Of a DNA stretch of 64,000 nucleotides, positions 1 to 8,998 are shown one piece after another; the stretch's first letter is position 1; every line of letters begins with the position of its first letter. The DNA is taken from assembly GCF_019703855.1 (NCBI RefSeq), contig NZ_AP024086.1:62001-126000 (forward strand), in the 5' to 3' direction. Made by a program: the position numbers and the translations under genes. A model generated the notes under the pieces. The model had not been told where the DNA came from. It did not search any database and worked only from the letters and a program-made list of their open reading frames with translations. The stretch is from Desulfomarina profundi (GTDB taxonomy: Bacteria > Desulfobacterota > Desulfobulbia > Desulfobulbales > Desulfocapsaceae).

Positions 1-524
1 TTCGCCAGTTTACATGGTGCTCATTTTGCTGACAAGGAAAAACAGTTTTGCCAAATGAATTGTTCCGGTTTCTGTCGGTCCGGCCGTGTTCATAACAATT
101 CTTTCTGTGCTTCTGTATATTGTGCATAAATACGAAAAAATCAAGGGTTCAATATGGAGCTTTTTTCTGATAAACCGGCATGACCGGACCTGATGGCTCA
201 ACTGCAACAGGCAAATGAAAATCCGACTGCGGCGATTCGACTTTCAGCAGCAGGATTTTCAGAAAAAAAGATATTTGCCTGCAGTTGTTATGCAGGAATG
301 GGGTGACAGGAAAACAGCCTCCATGCTATATTGCTCTCCAGCCCGCATTTTTCAGCAATCGCATCGCTTTCATCGTTCGTTGTGGCCGTGATCCATAATT
401 TGGTCCAGCTATGCTGGTGAGTTGATTTAATAATTACTTGCCGGTAGATGCTCACGGGTTCAGTGGAAAAATACAATTTATTAACAACACAGGGGTGTTC
501 TCATACCCGGAAGAAGGAGCAGTA
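1..524. other. Window start, no confident gene
   Basis: I see no convincing gene here. Short open frames exist on both strands, but none has a good ribosome-binding site, recognisable motif or natural-looking composition. The reverse frame at 288-476 and the forward frame near 193-306 look somewhat protein-like but are only 35-62 codons and broken by stops. No tRNA-like or riboswitch-like fold was recognised. The last few bases, AAGAAGGAG at 511-519, form the ribosome-binding site of hemL. Confidence 0.5.
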
Positions 525-1817
525 ATGGAAAATTCAGTTTCTCAGGATCTTTTTGGAAAGGCGTGTAAAATAATTCCCGGTGGGGTAAACAGTCCGGTTC
601 GGGCCTGTCGGTCGGTGGGCTGTGATCCCGTTTTTATCGTCAAAGGTGAGGGAGCATCTGTTTTTGATGCGGACGGCAATGAATATATTGATTTTGTCTG
701 TTCCTGGGGGCCCATGATACTGGGACATGCTCATCCTTCAACAGTTGCCGCATTGGGTGAGGCGGCAAAAGCAGGTACCAGCTTCGGGGCGCCAACGCCA
801 TCGGAAATTGACCTGGCTGCCATGGTTGTGGAAGCAGTACCTTCAATTGAGAAAGTTCGGTTTGTGAACTCCGGAACTGAAGCAACCATGAGTGCGGTAA
901 GACTTGCCCGCGGGTATACAGGTAGAAATGTAGTGGTTAAATTTGATGGCTGTTATCATGGCCACGCTGATTCTTTTCTGGTGAAAGCAGGATCGGGAGT
1001 ACTCACTCTTGGTATTCCGGGCAGTCCCGGTGTCCCTGAAGATATTGTAAAAAATACCATTTCAATTCCCTATAACAACGAAGAGATTCTTGAAAAAACC
1101 CTTCGCGACGAAAATCTTGATATAGCCTGTGTCATTATCGAACCTGTGGCGGGGAACATGGGGTGTGTGATACCCCGGGACGGTTTTCTGAAAAAGCTAA
1201 GGGAGTTGACCCGGGAGCTGGGTATTGTTCTAATCTTTGATGAAGTCATAACCGGATTCCGATTGAGTTATGGAGGTGCTCAGGAATATTTTGATGTCAT
1301 TCCCGATCTCACCTGTCTGGGTAAAATAATAGGTGGCGGTCTTCCTGTGGGTGCCTATGGTGGACGGGCTGAAATAATGAACTATATTGCCCCGGATGGG
1401 CCGGTTTATCAGGCGGGGACCCTGTCCGGCAATCCCCTCGCAATGGCGGCCGGCCGGGCAACACTTGAGTTGCTGCAGCGGCCCGGATTTTATGGTGAGC
1501 TTGAGGAAAAGTCCGCCGGTTTCGCTGAAAAATTGATGGATGTTGCCGAAAAAACAGGTATGGAAGTCAGGTTGAACCGCGTCGGCTCCCTGATGACATC
1601 ATTTTTTACTGCAAATGATGTGTTTGATTTTGAATCAGCAATGAAAGCGGACACGGAACGGTATGCATGTCATTACAGGCAGATGCTTTCCCGGGGAATT
1701 TATCTGGCTCCTTCACAATTTGAAGTGGCTTTCATATCTGCCGCCCAGAGTAAAAATGATCTGGACAAGGCCGTGAAAATGACTGAATGGTCATTCAAAA
1801 AATTGCTGGAAAAGTGA
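525..1817 (+). CDS. hemL: Glutamate-1-semialdehyde 2,1-aminomutase
   Basis: This PLP enzyme converts glutamate-1-semialdehyde to 5-aminolevulinate, the C5 route into tetrapyrroles (heme, siroheme, B12) in the cytoplasm. The 430-residue product has the family N-terminus with PGGVNSPVRA, the cofactor-site segment FVNSGTEATMSAVRLARG, the DEVITGFR motif and the PLP lysine at about residue 267 in LGKIIGGGLP. The open frame reaches back to 438, but I chose ATG 525 because AAGAAGGAG sits six bases upstream and the extra 29 residues do not resemble the family. The atpZ gene follows after 88 bases on the same strand. The pairing with ATP synthase genes has no obvious functional meaning. Identification is firm; co-transcription with the atp genes is only inferred. 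Confidence 0.96.
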   Translation: MENSVSQDLFGKACKIIPGGVNSPVRACRSVGCDPVFIVKGEGASVFDADGNEYIDFVCSWGPMILGHAHPSTVAALGEAAKAGTSFGAPTPSEIDLAAMVVEAVPSIEKVRFVNSGTEATMSAVRLARGYTGRNVVVKFDGCYHGHADSFLVKAGSGVLTLGIPGSPGVPEDIVKNTISIPYNNEEILEKTLRDENLDIACVIIEPVAGNMGCVIPRDGFLKKLRELTRELGIVLIFDEVITGFRLSYGGAQEYFDVIPDLTCLGKIIGGGLPVGAYGGRAEIMNYIAPDGPVYQAGTLSGNPLAMAAGRATLELLQRPGFYGELEEKSAGFAEKLMDVAEKTGMEVRLNRVGSLMTSFFTANDVFDFESAMKADTERYACHYRQMLSRGIYLAPSQFEVAFISAAQSKNDLDKAVKMTEWSFKKLLEK

Positions 1818-1905
1818 AAATTCATTGACTTTGCGACAGAGTCATGATACCAAACTCCTTTATATTGTATGGAATTGAAGTTGTGTCAACTGAGGGGTGA
1901 ACAGA

Positions 1906-2166
1906 ATGTCTGGTGTGAAAAAAGAATTTGTTCAACTCCTGGCAAATTATGGTCATATTGGCTTTACGTTTGCAGCTTCAATTCTCATAGGTCTCGGCGG
2001 AGGGATTTATCTCGATCAGAAAGTGTTTGATGGACGGACATCACCATGGTTCACTTTTATAGGTCTGGCGTTTGGCATTGCGGCCGGATATAAATCGTTG
2101 TTTGAAATTCTCTGGCGTGACAGGAATCTGGAAAAAAAGTCAGACAAAGAGGATCAGGGGGATTGA
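1906..2166 (+). CDS. atpZ: AtpZ/AtpI-family ATP synthase accessory protein
   Basis: Small membrane protein of 86 residues with two predicted transmembrane helices (about residues 14-36 and 46-66) joined by a short loop containing GGGIYLDQK, typical of AtpZ-type proteins encoded at the head of F0 clusters. Family members help c-ring assembly and have been linked to magnesium or calcium transport. I set the start at ATG 1906, eight bases after GAGGGG, rather than at the GTG at 1897, which would overlap that site. The C-terminal tail is charged (EKKSDKED). The stop overlaps the start of the next gene by four bases, so translational coupling is likely. It precedes atpI, atpB and atpE. Confidence 0.85.
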   Translation: MSGVKKEFVQLLANYGHIGFTFAASILIGLGGGIYLDQKVFDGRTSPWFTFIGLAFGIAAGYKSLFEILWRDRNLEKKSDKEDQGD

Positions 2167-2588
2167 GTAGAGAAGAGTTTTCGTCCCTGCACCGGATGCA
2201 GATGGTCTGCTGGTTTGTCCTGGCAATATTGATACTGGGAGCACTGATTTTCAGTTCCGTCTCTTTTGCAATGGCTGTTTTTGCGGGAGGACTTATCGCA
2301 AACATCAGTTTTCTCGTTTCCCATAGAGATATCATGGGATTTATCGGGTCCATAACATCTCACGCAGACCCCGAGAGAAGACAGGCTGAGGCGGATCAGG
2401 GCCGGAAAGGGTATATCCTCAAATTCTGGCTGCGCATTGTAATTATAGGTATTGTATTGTTCTTTTTAATTCAAAGCAGAACAGTCAATATCTTTGGACT
2501 AATTTTAGGGTTGTCAACGGTAGTGATTGCGGTGGGTTTTGTTTCCATGGAACTGATCGGACGCTACTACTTCAGTGGGAGGAGGTAA
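2163..2588 (+). CDS. atpI: ATP synthase subunit I (AtpI)
   Basis: This 141-residue protein has four hydrophobic stretches and a charged, histidine-containing middle loop (HADPERRQAEADQGRKG, about residues 65-81), the layout of AtpI proteins found upstream of atpB. Homologues act as assembly factors for the c ring and are not part of the finished enzyme. The start is a TTG that overlaps the atpZ stop (TTGA). A purine-rich site, CAGGGGG, lies just upstream at about 2155-2161. A later methionine would remove the first helix, so the TTG is preferred. Sequence conservation in this family is poor, so the call rests on size, topology and position between atpZ and atpB. Confidence 0.8.
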   Translation: MSREEFSSLHRMQMVCWFVLAILILGALIFSSVSFAMAVFAGGLIANISFLVSHRDIMGFIGSITSHADPERRQAEADQGRKGYILKFWLRIVIIGIVLFFLIQSRTVNIFGLILGLSTVVIAVGFVSMELIGRYYFSGRR

Positions 2589-2596
2589 AAAGGGTT

Positions 2597-3319
2597 ATGG
2601 AACATCCGATACTATTTATTTCAATTATTCTCGAAAAGCTTGGGCTGCCGATACCACACGGGCCGGTTGGACATACTTTTCTTGAAAAGCTGTGTGAACC
2701 GTATATGACATACACATGGCTGGTCATGGCGTTTCTCTTTTTTGTGAGCAAACTCACACTAGGAAATCTTGAAATGGTTCCCGGGAAAGGCCAGAATTTC
2801 TGGGAGATTGTAGTTGGCGGAATGGATGATTTCTTTGCCGAAAATATGGGCAGGGAAATGACCGATAAGCTTTTTCCCATGATAGCAACATTCGGTCTTT
2901 ATATTGCAATCGCAAATCTTATCGGTTTAATTCCCGGCTTCATGTCCCCGACAGCGAGTATCAATACAACTCTGGCTTGTACTATTATTGTATGGATTGT
3001 TCACCATATTATAGGGTTCCGGGCTCATGGATTGAATTATTACAAACATTTTATCGGGCCTGTATGGTGGCTGGTCTGGTTATTATTTCCAATAGAACTT
3101 ATCAGTAACTTTGCCCGGCTTATTTCCCTCTCAATTCGACTTTTCGGAAATATCATGGCCAAGGAAACATTGCTGACTATTCTCTTCATGCTGGCAGGTG
3201 CATTTTTTGCGCCCCTGCCCATTATGATACTTGGTGTCCTTGTCTCACTTGTTCAGGCAATGGTTTTTGTTCTGTTGACGGTAGTTTATATTTCCCAGGC
3301 GGATGCCCACGCCCATTAA
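2597..3319 (+). CDS. atpB: F0F1 ATP synthase subunit a
   Basis: Subunit a forms the stator half-channels through which ions reach the c ring. The 240-residue protein is strongly hydrophobic, with five or six helices. The key helix reads LISLSIRLFGNIMAKE, and its arginine (about residue 180) is the essential stator charge facing the c-ring carboxylate. A short C-terminal tail ends in HAHAH-like residues. ATG 2597 follows a GGGAGGAGG-like site that overlaps the end of atpI, nine bases away. It stands in the F0 cluster atpZ-atpI-atpB-atpE, far from the F1 genes, which lie about 21 kb downstream. Confidence 0.96.
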   Translation: MEHPILFISIILEKLGLPIPHGPVGHTFLEKLCEPYMTYTWLVMAFLFFVSKLTLGNLEMVPGKGQNFWEIVVGGMDDFFAENMGREMTDKLFPMIATFGLYIAIANLIGLIPGFMSPTASINTTLACTIIVWIVHHIIGFRAHGLNYYKHFIGPVWWLVWLLFPIELISNFARLISLSIRLFGNIMAKETLLTILFMLAGAFFAPLPIMILGVLVSLVQAMVFVLLTVVYISQADAHAH

Positions 3320-3374
3320 GGGAGAGGTGGTGAATTCGAGTGATTCAGTTGTATTTGCAATAAAATAAAAGTGT

Positions 3375-3391
3375 AAAAGCAGAGTGCTTTT
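3375..3391 (+). promoter_or_regulatory. Intercistronic hairpin between atpB and atpE
   Basis: AAAAGCA at 3375-3381 pairs with TGCTTTT at 3385-3391 around a GAG loop, seven base pairs in the 124-base gap before atpE. Such hairpins can stabilise or partly separate the atpE message, which is needed in many more copies than atpB. This role is inferred; the stem is AT-rich and modest. Confidence 0.35.
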
Positions 3392-3443
3392 TGAGAAATA
3401 AAGAAGAAGGCCAAAAAACAATTTATTATTTAAGGAGAAGAAA

Positions 3444-3695
3444 ATGGAAGGAAATATTCAGTTAGCTCTTATCTGTGTGGGTGCAGCTCTGTCAATTGGT
3501 CTTGCGGGTCTTGGAGCAGGTATTGGTATTGGTTCTGTTGGTAACGGTGCCTGTCAGGGGCTCGCCAGAAATCCTGAAGTTCAACCTAAACTGATGGTGT
3601 TCATGATTCTCGGTATGGCTCTCGCAGAATCAGTAGCTATTTACGGACTGGTTGTTTCTCTTATCCTCCTCTATGCCAATCCGCTGCTTGGGTAG
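3444..3695 (+). CDS. atpE: F0F1 ATP synthase subunit c
   Basis: The 83-residue proteolipid forms the rotor ring. It is a two-helix hairpin: helix 1 carries the glycine-rich GLGAGIGIG packing motif, the polar loop is ARNPE, and helix 2 carries the ion-binding glutamate in ALAESVAIYGLV (about residue 63). At the helix-1 position where sodium-binding c rings such as that of Ilyobacter have glutamine, this protein has isoleucine, which favours proton coupling. ATG 3444 follows AAGGAGAAG. The 124-base gap upstream, with its own hairpin, suggests separately tuned expression. A clear terminator follows. Confidence 0.96.
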   Translation: MEGNIQLALICVGAALSIGLAGLGAGIGIGSVGNGACQGLARNPEVQPKLMVFMILGMALAESVAIYGLVVSLILLYANPLLG

Positions 3696-3729
3696 AATAG
3701 ACAGAGAACAGTCTTGTTGAAGGTTTTCA

Positions 3730-3762
3730 AAGGATCGCAGAGAAATCTGCGATCCTTTTTTT
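3730..3762 (+). terminator. Rho-independent terminator after atpE
   Basis: AAGGATCGCAG (3730-3740) and CTGCGATCCTT (3747-3757) form an 11-bp perfect stem with a six-base loop AGAAAT, followed by seven T. It closes the atpZ-atpI-atpB-atpE unit. Confidence 0.93.
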
Positions 3763-3793
3763 ATTGTTGAATTTGAATCCAAACCGACAAAAA

Positions 3794-4531
3794 ATGGAAA
3801 ATGAAGAAACTGATATCCTGATTCATCCCAGACGAGGAAAAAAGGAAAGAGTCATTCCGGAAACAGGCCTGCTGCTCGTTAATCCTGCAGAAGCTGAAAA
3901 AGCCCATCTTTTCGTAAGAAATGACGGGGGAGAGTCCAGATTTCTCTTTAATTCGAATCTTTCGGTGGATGTTAAAAAAGGTTTTTTTGTGGCTGGACCT
4001 TCCATTGGAGCTCCAATGGCGGTTATGACCATGGAAAAACTGATAGCTTTGGGAGCAAAAAGGATTATTCTTTTTGGCTGGTGTGGGGCGATAGTTGAAA
4101 AGGTGGCTGTTGGTGATGTAATCCTTCCAGACGGAGCCGTCGCCGGCGAAGGGACATCGCAGTATTATGCAGAATCAGCGGGGATTTCTCCATCACAGAA
4201 ACTTCAGTCAGAGCTGGCACATTTTTTTGCTGACAATGATTTCCCAGCAAAAACCGGGAAAATATGGTCGACCGATGCCATTTATCGAGAAAGCAGGCAG
4301 AAACTGCTTTCCCTGAAAGATGAGGAGAATATTGTGGGAGTGGACATGGAATTCTCTGCACTCTGCTCGGTGGCACAGTTCAGAAAAATTGAATTTGCCG
4401 CCGTTCTGGTGGTGTCTGATGAACTGTATCATGCACGCTGGAAGCCAGGGTTTGCTGCAACTTTTTTTAAAAAGAACTGCAAGGTTGCTATTGGTCTGCT
4501 TTTAGATAAATTTCTTCCGGAGGGGATGTAA
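3794..4531 (+). CDS. Nucleoside phosphorylase superfamily protein
   Basis: About 245 residues with the PNP/UDP-phosphorylase fold signature: a glycine-containing segment GPSIGAPMAVMTMEKL, then GAKRIILFGWCGAI, then the nucleoside-site region GVDMEFSALCSVAQ, where the ME and E residues usually contact the ribose. Family members cleave purine or pyrimidine nucleosides, methylthioadenosine or futalosine. Which one applies here cannot be read from the sequence. The hexapeptide FGWCGA replaces the more usual G(T/S)CGA. ATG 3794 was preferred over TTG 3764, which starts within the poly-T of the terminator. It has only a weak purine-rich site. The rimO start lies three bases after its stop, so the two are likely co-transcribed. 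Confidence 0.8.
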   Translation: MENEETDILIHPRRGKKERVIPETGLLLVNPAEAEKAHLFVRNDGGESRFLFNSNLSVDVKKGFFVAGPSIGAPMAVMTMEKLIALGAKRIILFGWCGAIVEKVAVGDVILPDGAVAGEGTSQYYAESAGISPSQKLQSELAHFFADNDFPAKTGKIWSTDAIYRESRQKLLSLKDEENIVGVDMEFSALCSVAQFRKIEFAAVLVVSDELYHARWKPGFAATFFKKNCKVAIGLLLDKFLPEGM

Positions 4532-4534
4532 AGG

Positions 4535-5890
4535 ATGCCCAGTTTTAATTTGATCAGTCTTGGATGTGCAAAAAATCTGGTAGATTCAGAAATTATGCTT
4601 GGCTGCCTGACCGCAGGTGGTTGGGATTTTGCTGAATCACCAGAAGAGAGTGATCTGCTGCTACTTAATACCTGTGGATTTATTGAACCGGCTGTTGAGG
4701 AGGCAATTGAAGAAATTCTGGAACTGGTAAAGATCAAGGCACAGTTTCCTGAAAAGAAGCTGGTAGTGGTGGGGTGTCTCGTTCAGCGTTATAGGGAAAA
4801 ACTGGCAACAAGCCTGCCGGAAGTTGACCTTTTTATTGGTACGGAAGGCGCAGCTAAGATAGCAGATCTTGTTGCACCACTTTTTGACGGAAGAGAATCT
4901 CCTCCGGTTGTTTTGCTGGAACGGATGATTATGAACAGTTCTCTACCCCGTCTTATTTCCACTCCGGGAGCCAGGGCCTGGTTAAAAATAACCGAAGGAT
5001 GTGACAATAGATGCGCCTATTGTATGATCCCATCGATTCGCGGTAACCTTCGGAGTCGGACGGTAGAAGATCTCGTGGCGGAAGCACAGAATCTTGAGCG
5101 GCGGGGAATAAAAGAACTGTCCCTTATTGCGCAGGATTCTACCGCGTATGGTAATGACCTGGGGCAGGGGACGAATCTGGTGCAGCTTGTCCGGGAGCTG
5201 CTTTTGCATACATCTGTTCCCTGGTTGCGTCTTCTCTATCTTTATCCTTCCGGAATCACGGATGAACTTCTTGAGTTGATCTCAGCAAATCCCAGGGTGG
5301 TTCCCTACCTCGATATCCCGTTTCAGCATGTGAACGATAGAATATTGAAGAACATGAATAGAAGATATGGCAGGAATGAGCTGCATCTCATTCTGGGAAA
5401 AATAAGAAAGGAGATTCCGGATATTGCCATCAGAACCACTTTTCTTGTTGGTTTTCCCGGAGAGACGGAAAAGGAATTTATGGAGATTGAATCTTTTCTG
5501 AGGGAAGAAATGATCGATCATGTGGGTGTGTTCAGCTATGCAAACGAAGAGGGATGTCCTTCGGAAAAATATGATGGGCAGCTGTCCCAGGATGAAAAGA
5601 AGAGAAGATGTGATCACATTCTTGCACTGCAGGCTGATCTTTCAAGGGATATACAGCAGAAATATGTGGGCAGGGTTGAGCCGGTTTTGGTGGAAGGAGT
5701 CAGTCGGGAAACTGAATTACTTCTGGAAGGCAGGACAAGATACCAGGCCCCGGAAGTAGACGGCTGCGTCTATATTAACGAGGGAGAGGCAAATGCCGGC
5801 GATATTGTGCATGTCAGGATCAGCAGTGCTCAGGTATATGATCTTGTGGGAGGGATCGTCGGAGGAGATGATACGGTCTCTGACTTCTGA
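4535..5890 (+). CDS. rimO: Ribosomal protein S12 methylthiotransferase RimO
   Basis: RimO is a radical SAM enzyme that beta-methylthiolates the conserved aspartate of ribosomal protein S12. The 451-residue product has the three expected parts: an N-terminal UPF0004 domain with SLGCAKNLVDSE and LLLNTCGF cysteines; the radical SAM core with CDNRCAYC (about residues 154-161) for the 4Fe-4S cluster; and a C-terminal TRAM domain from about residue 385. The PSIRG segment after the cluster motif and the short spacing distinguish RimO from MiaB. It follows the phosphorylase gene by three bases and is closed by an inverted repeat. Confidence 0.95.
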   Translation: MPSFNLISLGCAKNLVDSEIMLGCLTAGGWDFAESPEESDLLLLNTCGFIEPAVEEAIEEILELVKIKAQFPEKKLVVVGCLVQRYREKLATSLPEVDLFIGTEGAAKIADLVAPLFDGRESPPVVLLERMIMNSSLPRLISTPGARAWLKITEGCDNRCAYCMIPSIRGNLRSRTVEDLVAEAQNLERRGIKELSLIAQDSTAYGNDLGQGTNLVQLVRELLLHTSVPWLRLLYLYPSGITDELLELISANPRVVPYLDIPFQHVNDRILKNMNRRYGRNELHLILGKIRKEIPDIAIRTTFLVGFPGETEKEFMEIESFLREEMIDHVGVFSYANEEGCPSEKYDGQLSQDEKKRRCDHILALQADLSRDIQQKYVGRVEPVLVEGVSRETELLLEGRTRYQAPEVDGCVYINEGEANAGDIVHVRISSAQVYDLVGGIVGGDDTVSDF

Positions 5891-5901
5891 TCGTTTCCAG
5901 G

Positions 5902-5936
5902 AAACAACGCACATCCTTAATCCATGTGCGTTGTTT
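5902..5936. terminator. Bidirectional terminator between rimO and hup
   Basis: AAACAACGCACAT (5902-5914) and ATGTGCGTTGTTT (5924-5936) form a 13-bp perfect stem with a nine-base loop. The outer A/T pairs give a U-rich 3' end on either strand, which suits the converging rimO and HU genes. Confidence 0.75.
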
Positions 5937-5963
5937 AACCGAAAAGAGGGGCCTGAGACAGAA

Positions 5964-6251
5964 TTACTGTTTTTTGTTGGCGTTGACCTTTTCCCGCAGA
6001 TCTTTACCCACTTTAAAAAATGGAAGTTTCTTGGGTTTAACCATTATTTTTTTTCCGGTTTTTGGATTCCGACCTTCGTATGAATCATATTTTTTGATAA
6101 CAAAACTGCCAAAGCCACGGATTTCGATACTTTCACCTCTTGCCAGTGCTTCAGTCATCGTTTCGATAACAGTTGTAGTGATTGCTGCTGCTTCACGGTG
6201 AGGTATGTTTATTTCCTGTGCCAATGCCTCAATGAGTTCTGATTTGTTCAT
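5964..6251 (-). CDS. HU family DNA-binding protein (copy 1)
   Basis: A 95-residue bacterial histone-like protein that bends DNA non-specifically. The N-terminal helix pair starts MNKSELIEALAQ, and the beta-arm region carries the family signature IEIRGFGSF followed by RNPKTGKKI, ending KPKKLPFFKVGKDLREKVN. The C-terminus is lysine-rich. The open frame could reach 6374, but ATG 6251 has a GGAG site and gives the standard HU length. IHF-alpha is a possible alternative because the GRNPKTG region is shared, but I favour HU. A second HU gene lies at 48633. Confidence 0.93.
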   Translation of the reverse strand: MNKSELIEALAQEINIPHREAAAITTTVIETMTEALARGESIEIRGFGSFVIKKYDSYEGRNPKTGKKIMVKPKKLPFFKVGKDLREKVNANKKQ

Positions 6252-6484
6252 ACTCAACTCCTGTCTTCGGAAATCAAATAGTGGTCCTTTACACGTTATG
6301 ACGGCAAAAAAACCGCAGAACGCAAAAAGTGAATGAAGTTCAAACCTTACACAAAAAGCCCTGAGATCAAACAAAAATATGTAAAAACAGTATGTTAGAA
6401 GGATGATGTCTCTCTCCCTTGTAAGTGATCAAACTCCTAACTGTTTAGATTTAATCAGCTAATTATAGGTTTGTAAAGTAAATT

Positions 6485-7204
6485 CTATAAAAAGACTTTT
6501 TTTAAGTCTTCCCCGTCGAGCTTTCGGTATTGTCCCGGAGGAAGATTGCGGAGCTGAAGTCGACCGTAGGCTATACGTTTAAGATGTATAACCGGATGAC
6601 CGACTGCCCCGAACATTTTTCGTACCTGGCGTTTTCTTCCTTCATGAATGGTGATCTGGATTGCACTGTTTTTTCCCTTCTGAGAAAGAAATCGAATTTT
6701 GGCAGGAGCTGTCATTTTTTTCTCGAGCATGATACCTTTTTCAAGCAATCTGATTGTAGATTGTTTGATATGTCCGCGGATAACAGCTTCATAGGTTTTG
6801 TTTGTTTCAAAACTCGGATGTTGCACTTTCTGGGCAAACTGACCGTCATTGGTGAGAATAAGAGCTCCTTCCGTATCGATATCCAGTCGGCCGACGGGAA
6901 AAAGGCGGGTGTGAATATTTTTCAGCAGACTTCTGACAACAGGTCGCCCCTGGGGATCAGAGAGCGTTGTCACATAACCGGCAGGTTTATTAAGCAGATA
7001 GTATTCATGCTTGTTTTTCTGAGAGACCGGTTGTCCGTCAAAAGTAATATTGTGTCTTCCAGGAGTGATTTTTACTCCTGGCTGATCAACTATTTTTCCA
7101 TCGACTCTGACTCTTCCCGCCTGTATGAATTCCTCACATTTTCTTCTTGATGCTACCCCGCAGTGAGCGAGATATTTTTGTAATCTTAACGGATTCATCG
7201 CCAT
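6485..7204 (-). CDS. rluB: Pseudouridine synthase RluB/RsuA family
   Basis: The 239-residue enzyme isomerises a uridine in rRNA; RluB targets 23S rRNA. It has an N-terminal S4 RNA-binding domain (about residues 5-50, RLQKYLAHCGVASRRK) and the RsuA catalytic domain with the nucleophilic aspartate in GRLDIDTEGALILTNDG. The conserved EGRKRQVRKM motif lies near residue 190. RluB and RsuA/RluE are hard to separate by eye; the S4 domain and GVASRRKCE beginning fit RluB best. The start overlaps the end of ubiD by ten bases, so it is probably translationally coupled to it. Confidence 0.9.
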   Translation of the reverse strand: MAMNPLRLQKYLAHCGVASRRKCEEFIQAGRVRVDGKIVDQPGVKITPGRHNITFDGQPVSQKNKHEYYLLNKPAGYVTTLSDPQGRPVVRSLLKNIHTRLFPVGRLDIDTEGALILTNDGQFAQKVQHPSFETNKTYEAVIRGHIKQSTIRLLEKGIMLEKKMTAPAKIRFLSQKGKNSAIQITIHEGRKRQVRKMFGAVGHPVIHLKRIAYGRLQLRNLPPGQYRKLDGEDLKKVFL

Positions 7205-8972
7205 CGGGCCGGAATGAGAGTTGAGATTTTTTTATCCACCAGCTGTTTCGTTTTCTTATCCACTTCAAGTATATCAGTGTACCAGGGTTTCATTCGACAG
7301 TCGAAAACGATTGGGGGAGTGAGGCCCACGTGGAATCTGTGAACCATGGTTGCCCTGCAGTGAATGTCTGCAGCCGGCTCAAACCGGGTGAAAAAGGTCC
7401 AGAGAAAATCCTGCATGGATCTGGTGGCTTCATTACTGTTATCGACCAGGATGATAACGGGCCATTTGGCAAATACCCTGTTTTCTGCAAGTTCCCGTGC
7501 CAGGGTTTTATGTTCGCTGTACAGTTTTCCCTGAAGAACAAGGGTTCCTGGTAAAAAAACAAAAGGTCTGCTGCAATCCTCGGGCAGCTCGCCTTCAAAT
7601 TCGCGGGGAAGCTCACGTATTTTTTGTCTGCCCAGTCCCATGAGCATGGCTTTTGATCCCTTGTTGACTGAGGGGCCTGTATAATCGAGAGTATCCTGGG
7701 AGACATTGGCAAAAACGAAGAGATCACGATGCCATTCCACACGTTCTAATATATATGTCCACAATTTACCGAAATCCGTGATATCCACATCCCCGTCAGT
7801 GAGGAGAAGAAACTTGGTGAGGGAAAGTTGTCCCTCGCCAAGTATACGCAGGCCACAGCCGAAAGCCTCCCGTGGATATCTGTCGAGGACGCGAGCTGCA
7901 GCAAGGCAGTGAAATCCTGTTTCTCCATATGTTTTCAGCTCTTTGACCCCTTTCATGACCAGGGGAAAGAGGGGGAGAGCAGATCCTGGAGGTAGTCGCC
8001 AATAAAAAAATCTTCCTGCCTGGGTCTGCCGACTACAGTGGCCGGATAGATGGCATCTTTTCTGTGGTAAAGATGGCTTACCTGGAAAACAGGGTAGTCA
8101 TGTCTCAGGGAATCGTAGCCGTAATGATCTCCAAAAGGGCCTTCGGGGTGGCGGAGATGAGGGGGAACCTGGCCTTTGATGGCAAATTCTGCATTTGCTA
8201 CCAGCCTGTGCCCACCCTGTGGATCATTCACCATTTTCAGTTTACCGCCGAGAAGCAGGGAGGTGAGGATAAGTTCGGGAAGATCTTCTGGAAGGGGGGC
8301 AATGGCTGAGAGCATGAGTGCGGGTGGACCACCGATAAAAAGTGTCAGTGGCAGTGGCTGGTTTCTTTTTTCTGCTTCAAAATAGTGATTCCCTCCACCC
8401 TTGTGAATTTGCCAGTGGATTCCAGTGGTCGTGTCATTATGTTGCTGTATGCGATACATGCCGAGATTATGGGCACCGGTTTGCGGATGCTCAGTATAGA
8501 CAAGGGGTAGGGTGACAAAAGGCCCACCGTCACTGTGCCATGAAGTGAGCATGGGCAGGGAACTCAGTTTTGGAGGGGATTGGAAGTTTTCAAGGATTGG
8601 CCCATTCTTCACCGTTTTGAGGCCGATTTTCATCCCCTCCAGAAAAAAACCGCGGTTATCCCATAATTTTGCCAGGGAAAGCGGCATAATTGATTCGGCG
8701 AGTCGCACAAGATCGCGTACGAATTGTTGTGGTTTTCTGCCAAAGGCAAGGTCAAGTCTTCTGGCAGTACCGAAAAGGTTTGTGGTTACGGGGAAGGAGG
8801 AGTTTTTCACATGAGTGAAAAGCAGAGCAGGGCCCTGCCGGTGGATGACCCTTCGGTGGATTTCAGCGATTTCCAGAAAAGGATCAACCTCTTCTTCAAT
8901 GATAAGAAGTTCATTTTCCCGCTGCAGCAGGTCCAGGTAACTGCGCAGATCATGGAGTCTGGATATGGACAC
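7195..8972 (-). CDS. ubiD: UbiD family decarboxylase (frameshifted)
   Basis: UbiD enzymes use prenylated FMN to decarboxylate aromatic acids, usually in quinone synthesis (ubiquinone or menaquinone). Two overlapping frames cover one protein: the N-terminal part is 8972-7953 (339 residues, from MSISRLHDLRSYLDLL) and the C-terminal part 7956-7195 (253 residues, with YGETGFHCLAAARV and GEGQLSLTKF). The N-part ends SPSFPWS where family members read SPLFPLV. Adding one base to the five-G run at 7971-7975 gives SPLFPLVMKGV and a single protein of about 592 residues, normal for the family. A sequencing or assembly error is likeliest; a real mutation or a -1 slip is possible. It sits between a small unknown gene and rluB. 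Confidence 0.88.
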
Positions 8973-8998
8973 GTGTTTTCCCTGTTATTTGTGTTTTT

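Noticed and set aside
3375-3391. Hairpin between atpB and atpE as a full terminator
   Set aside because: Stem is weak and AT-rich with only a short T run, and atpE clearly belongs to the same unit.
7953-7956. ubiD as two separate, translationally coupled genes (ATGA overlap)
   Set aside because: Neither half is a complete UbiD, and the conserved SPLFPLV segment is restored only by joining the frames.
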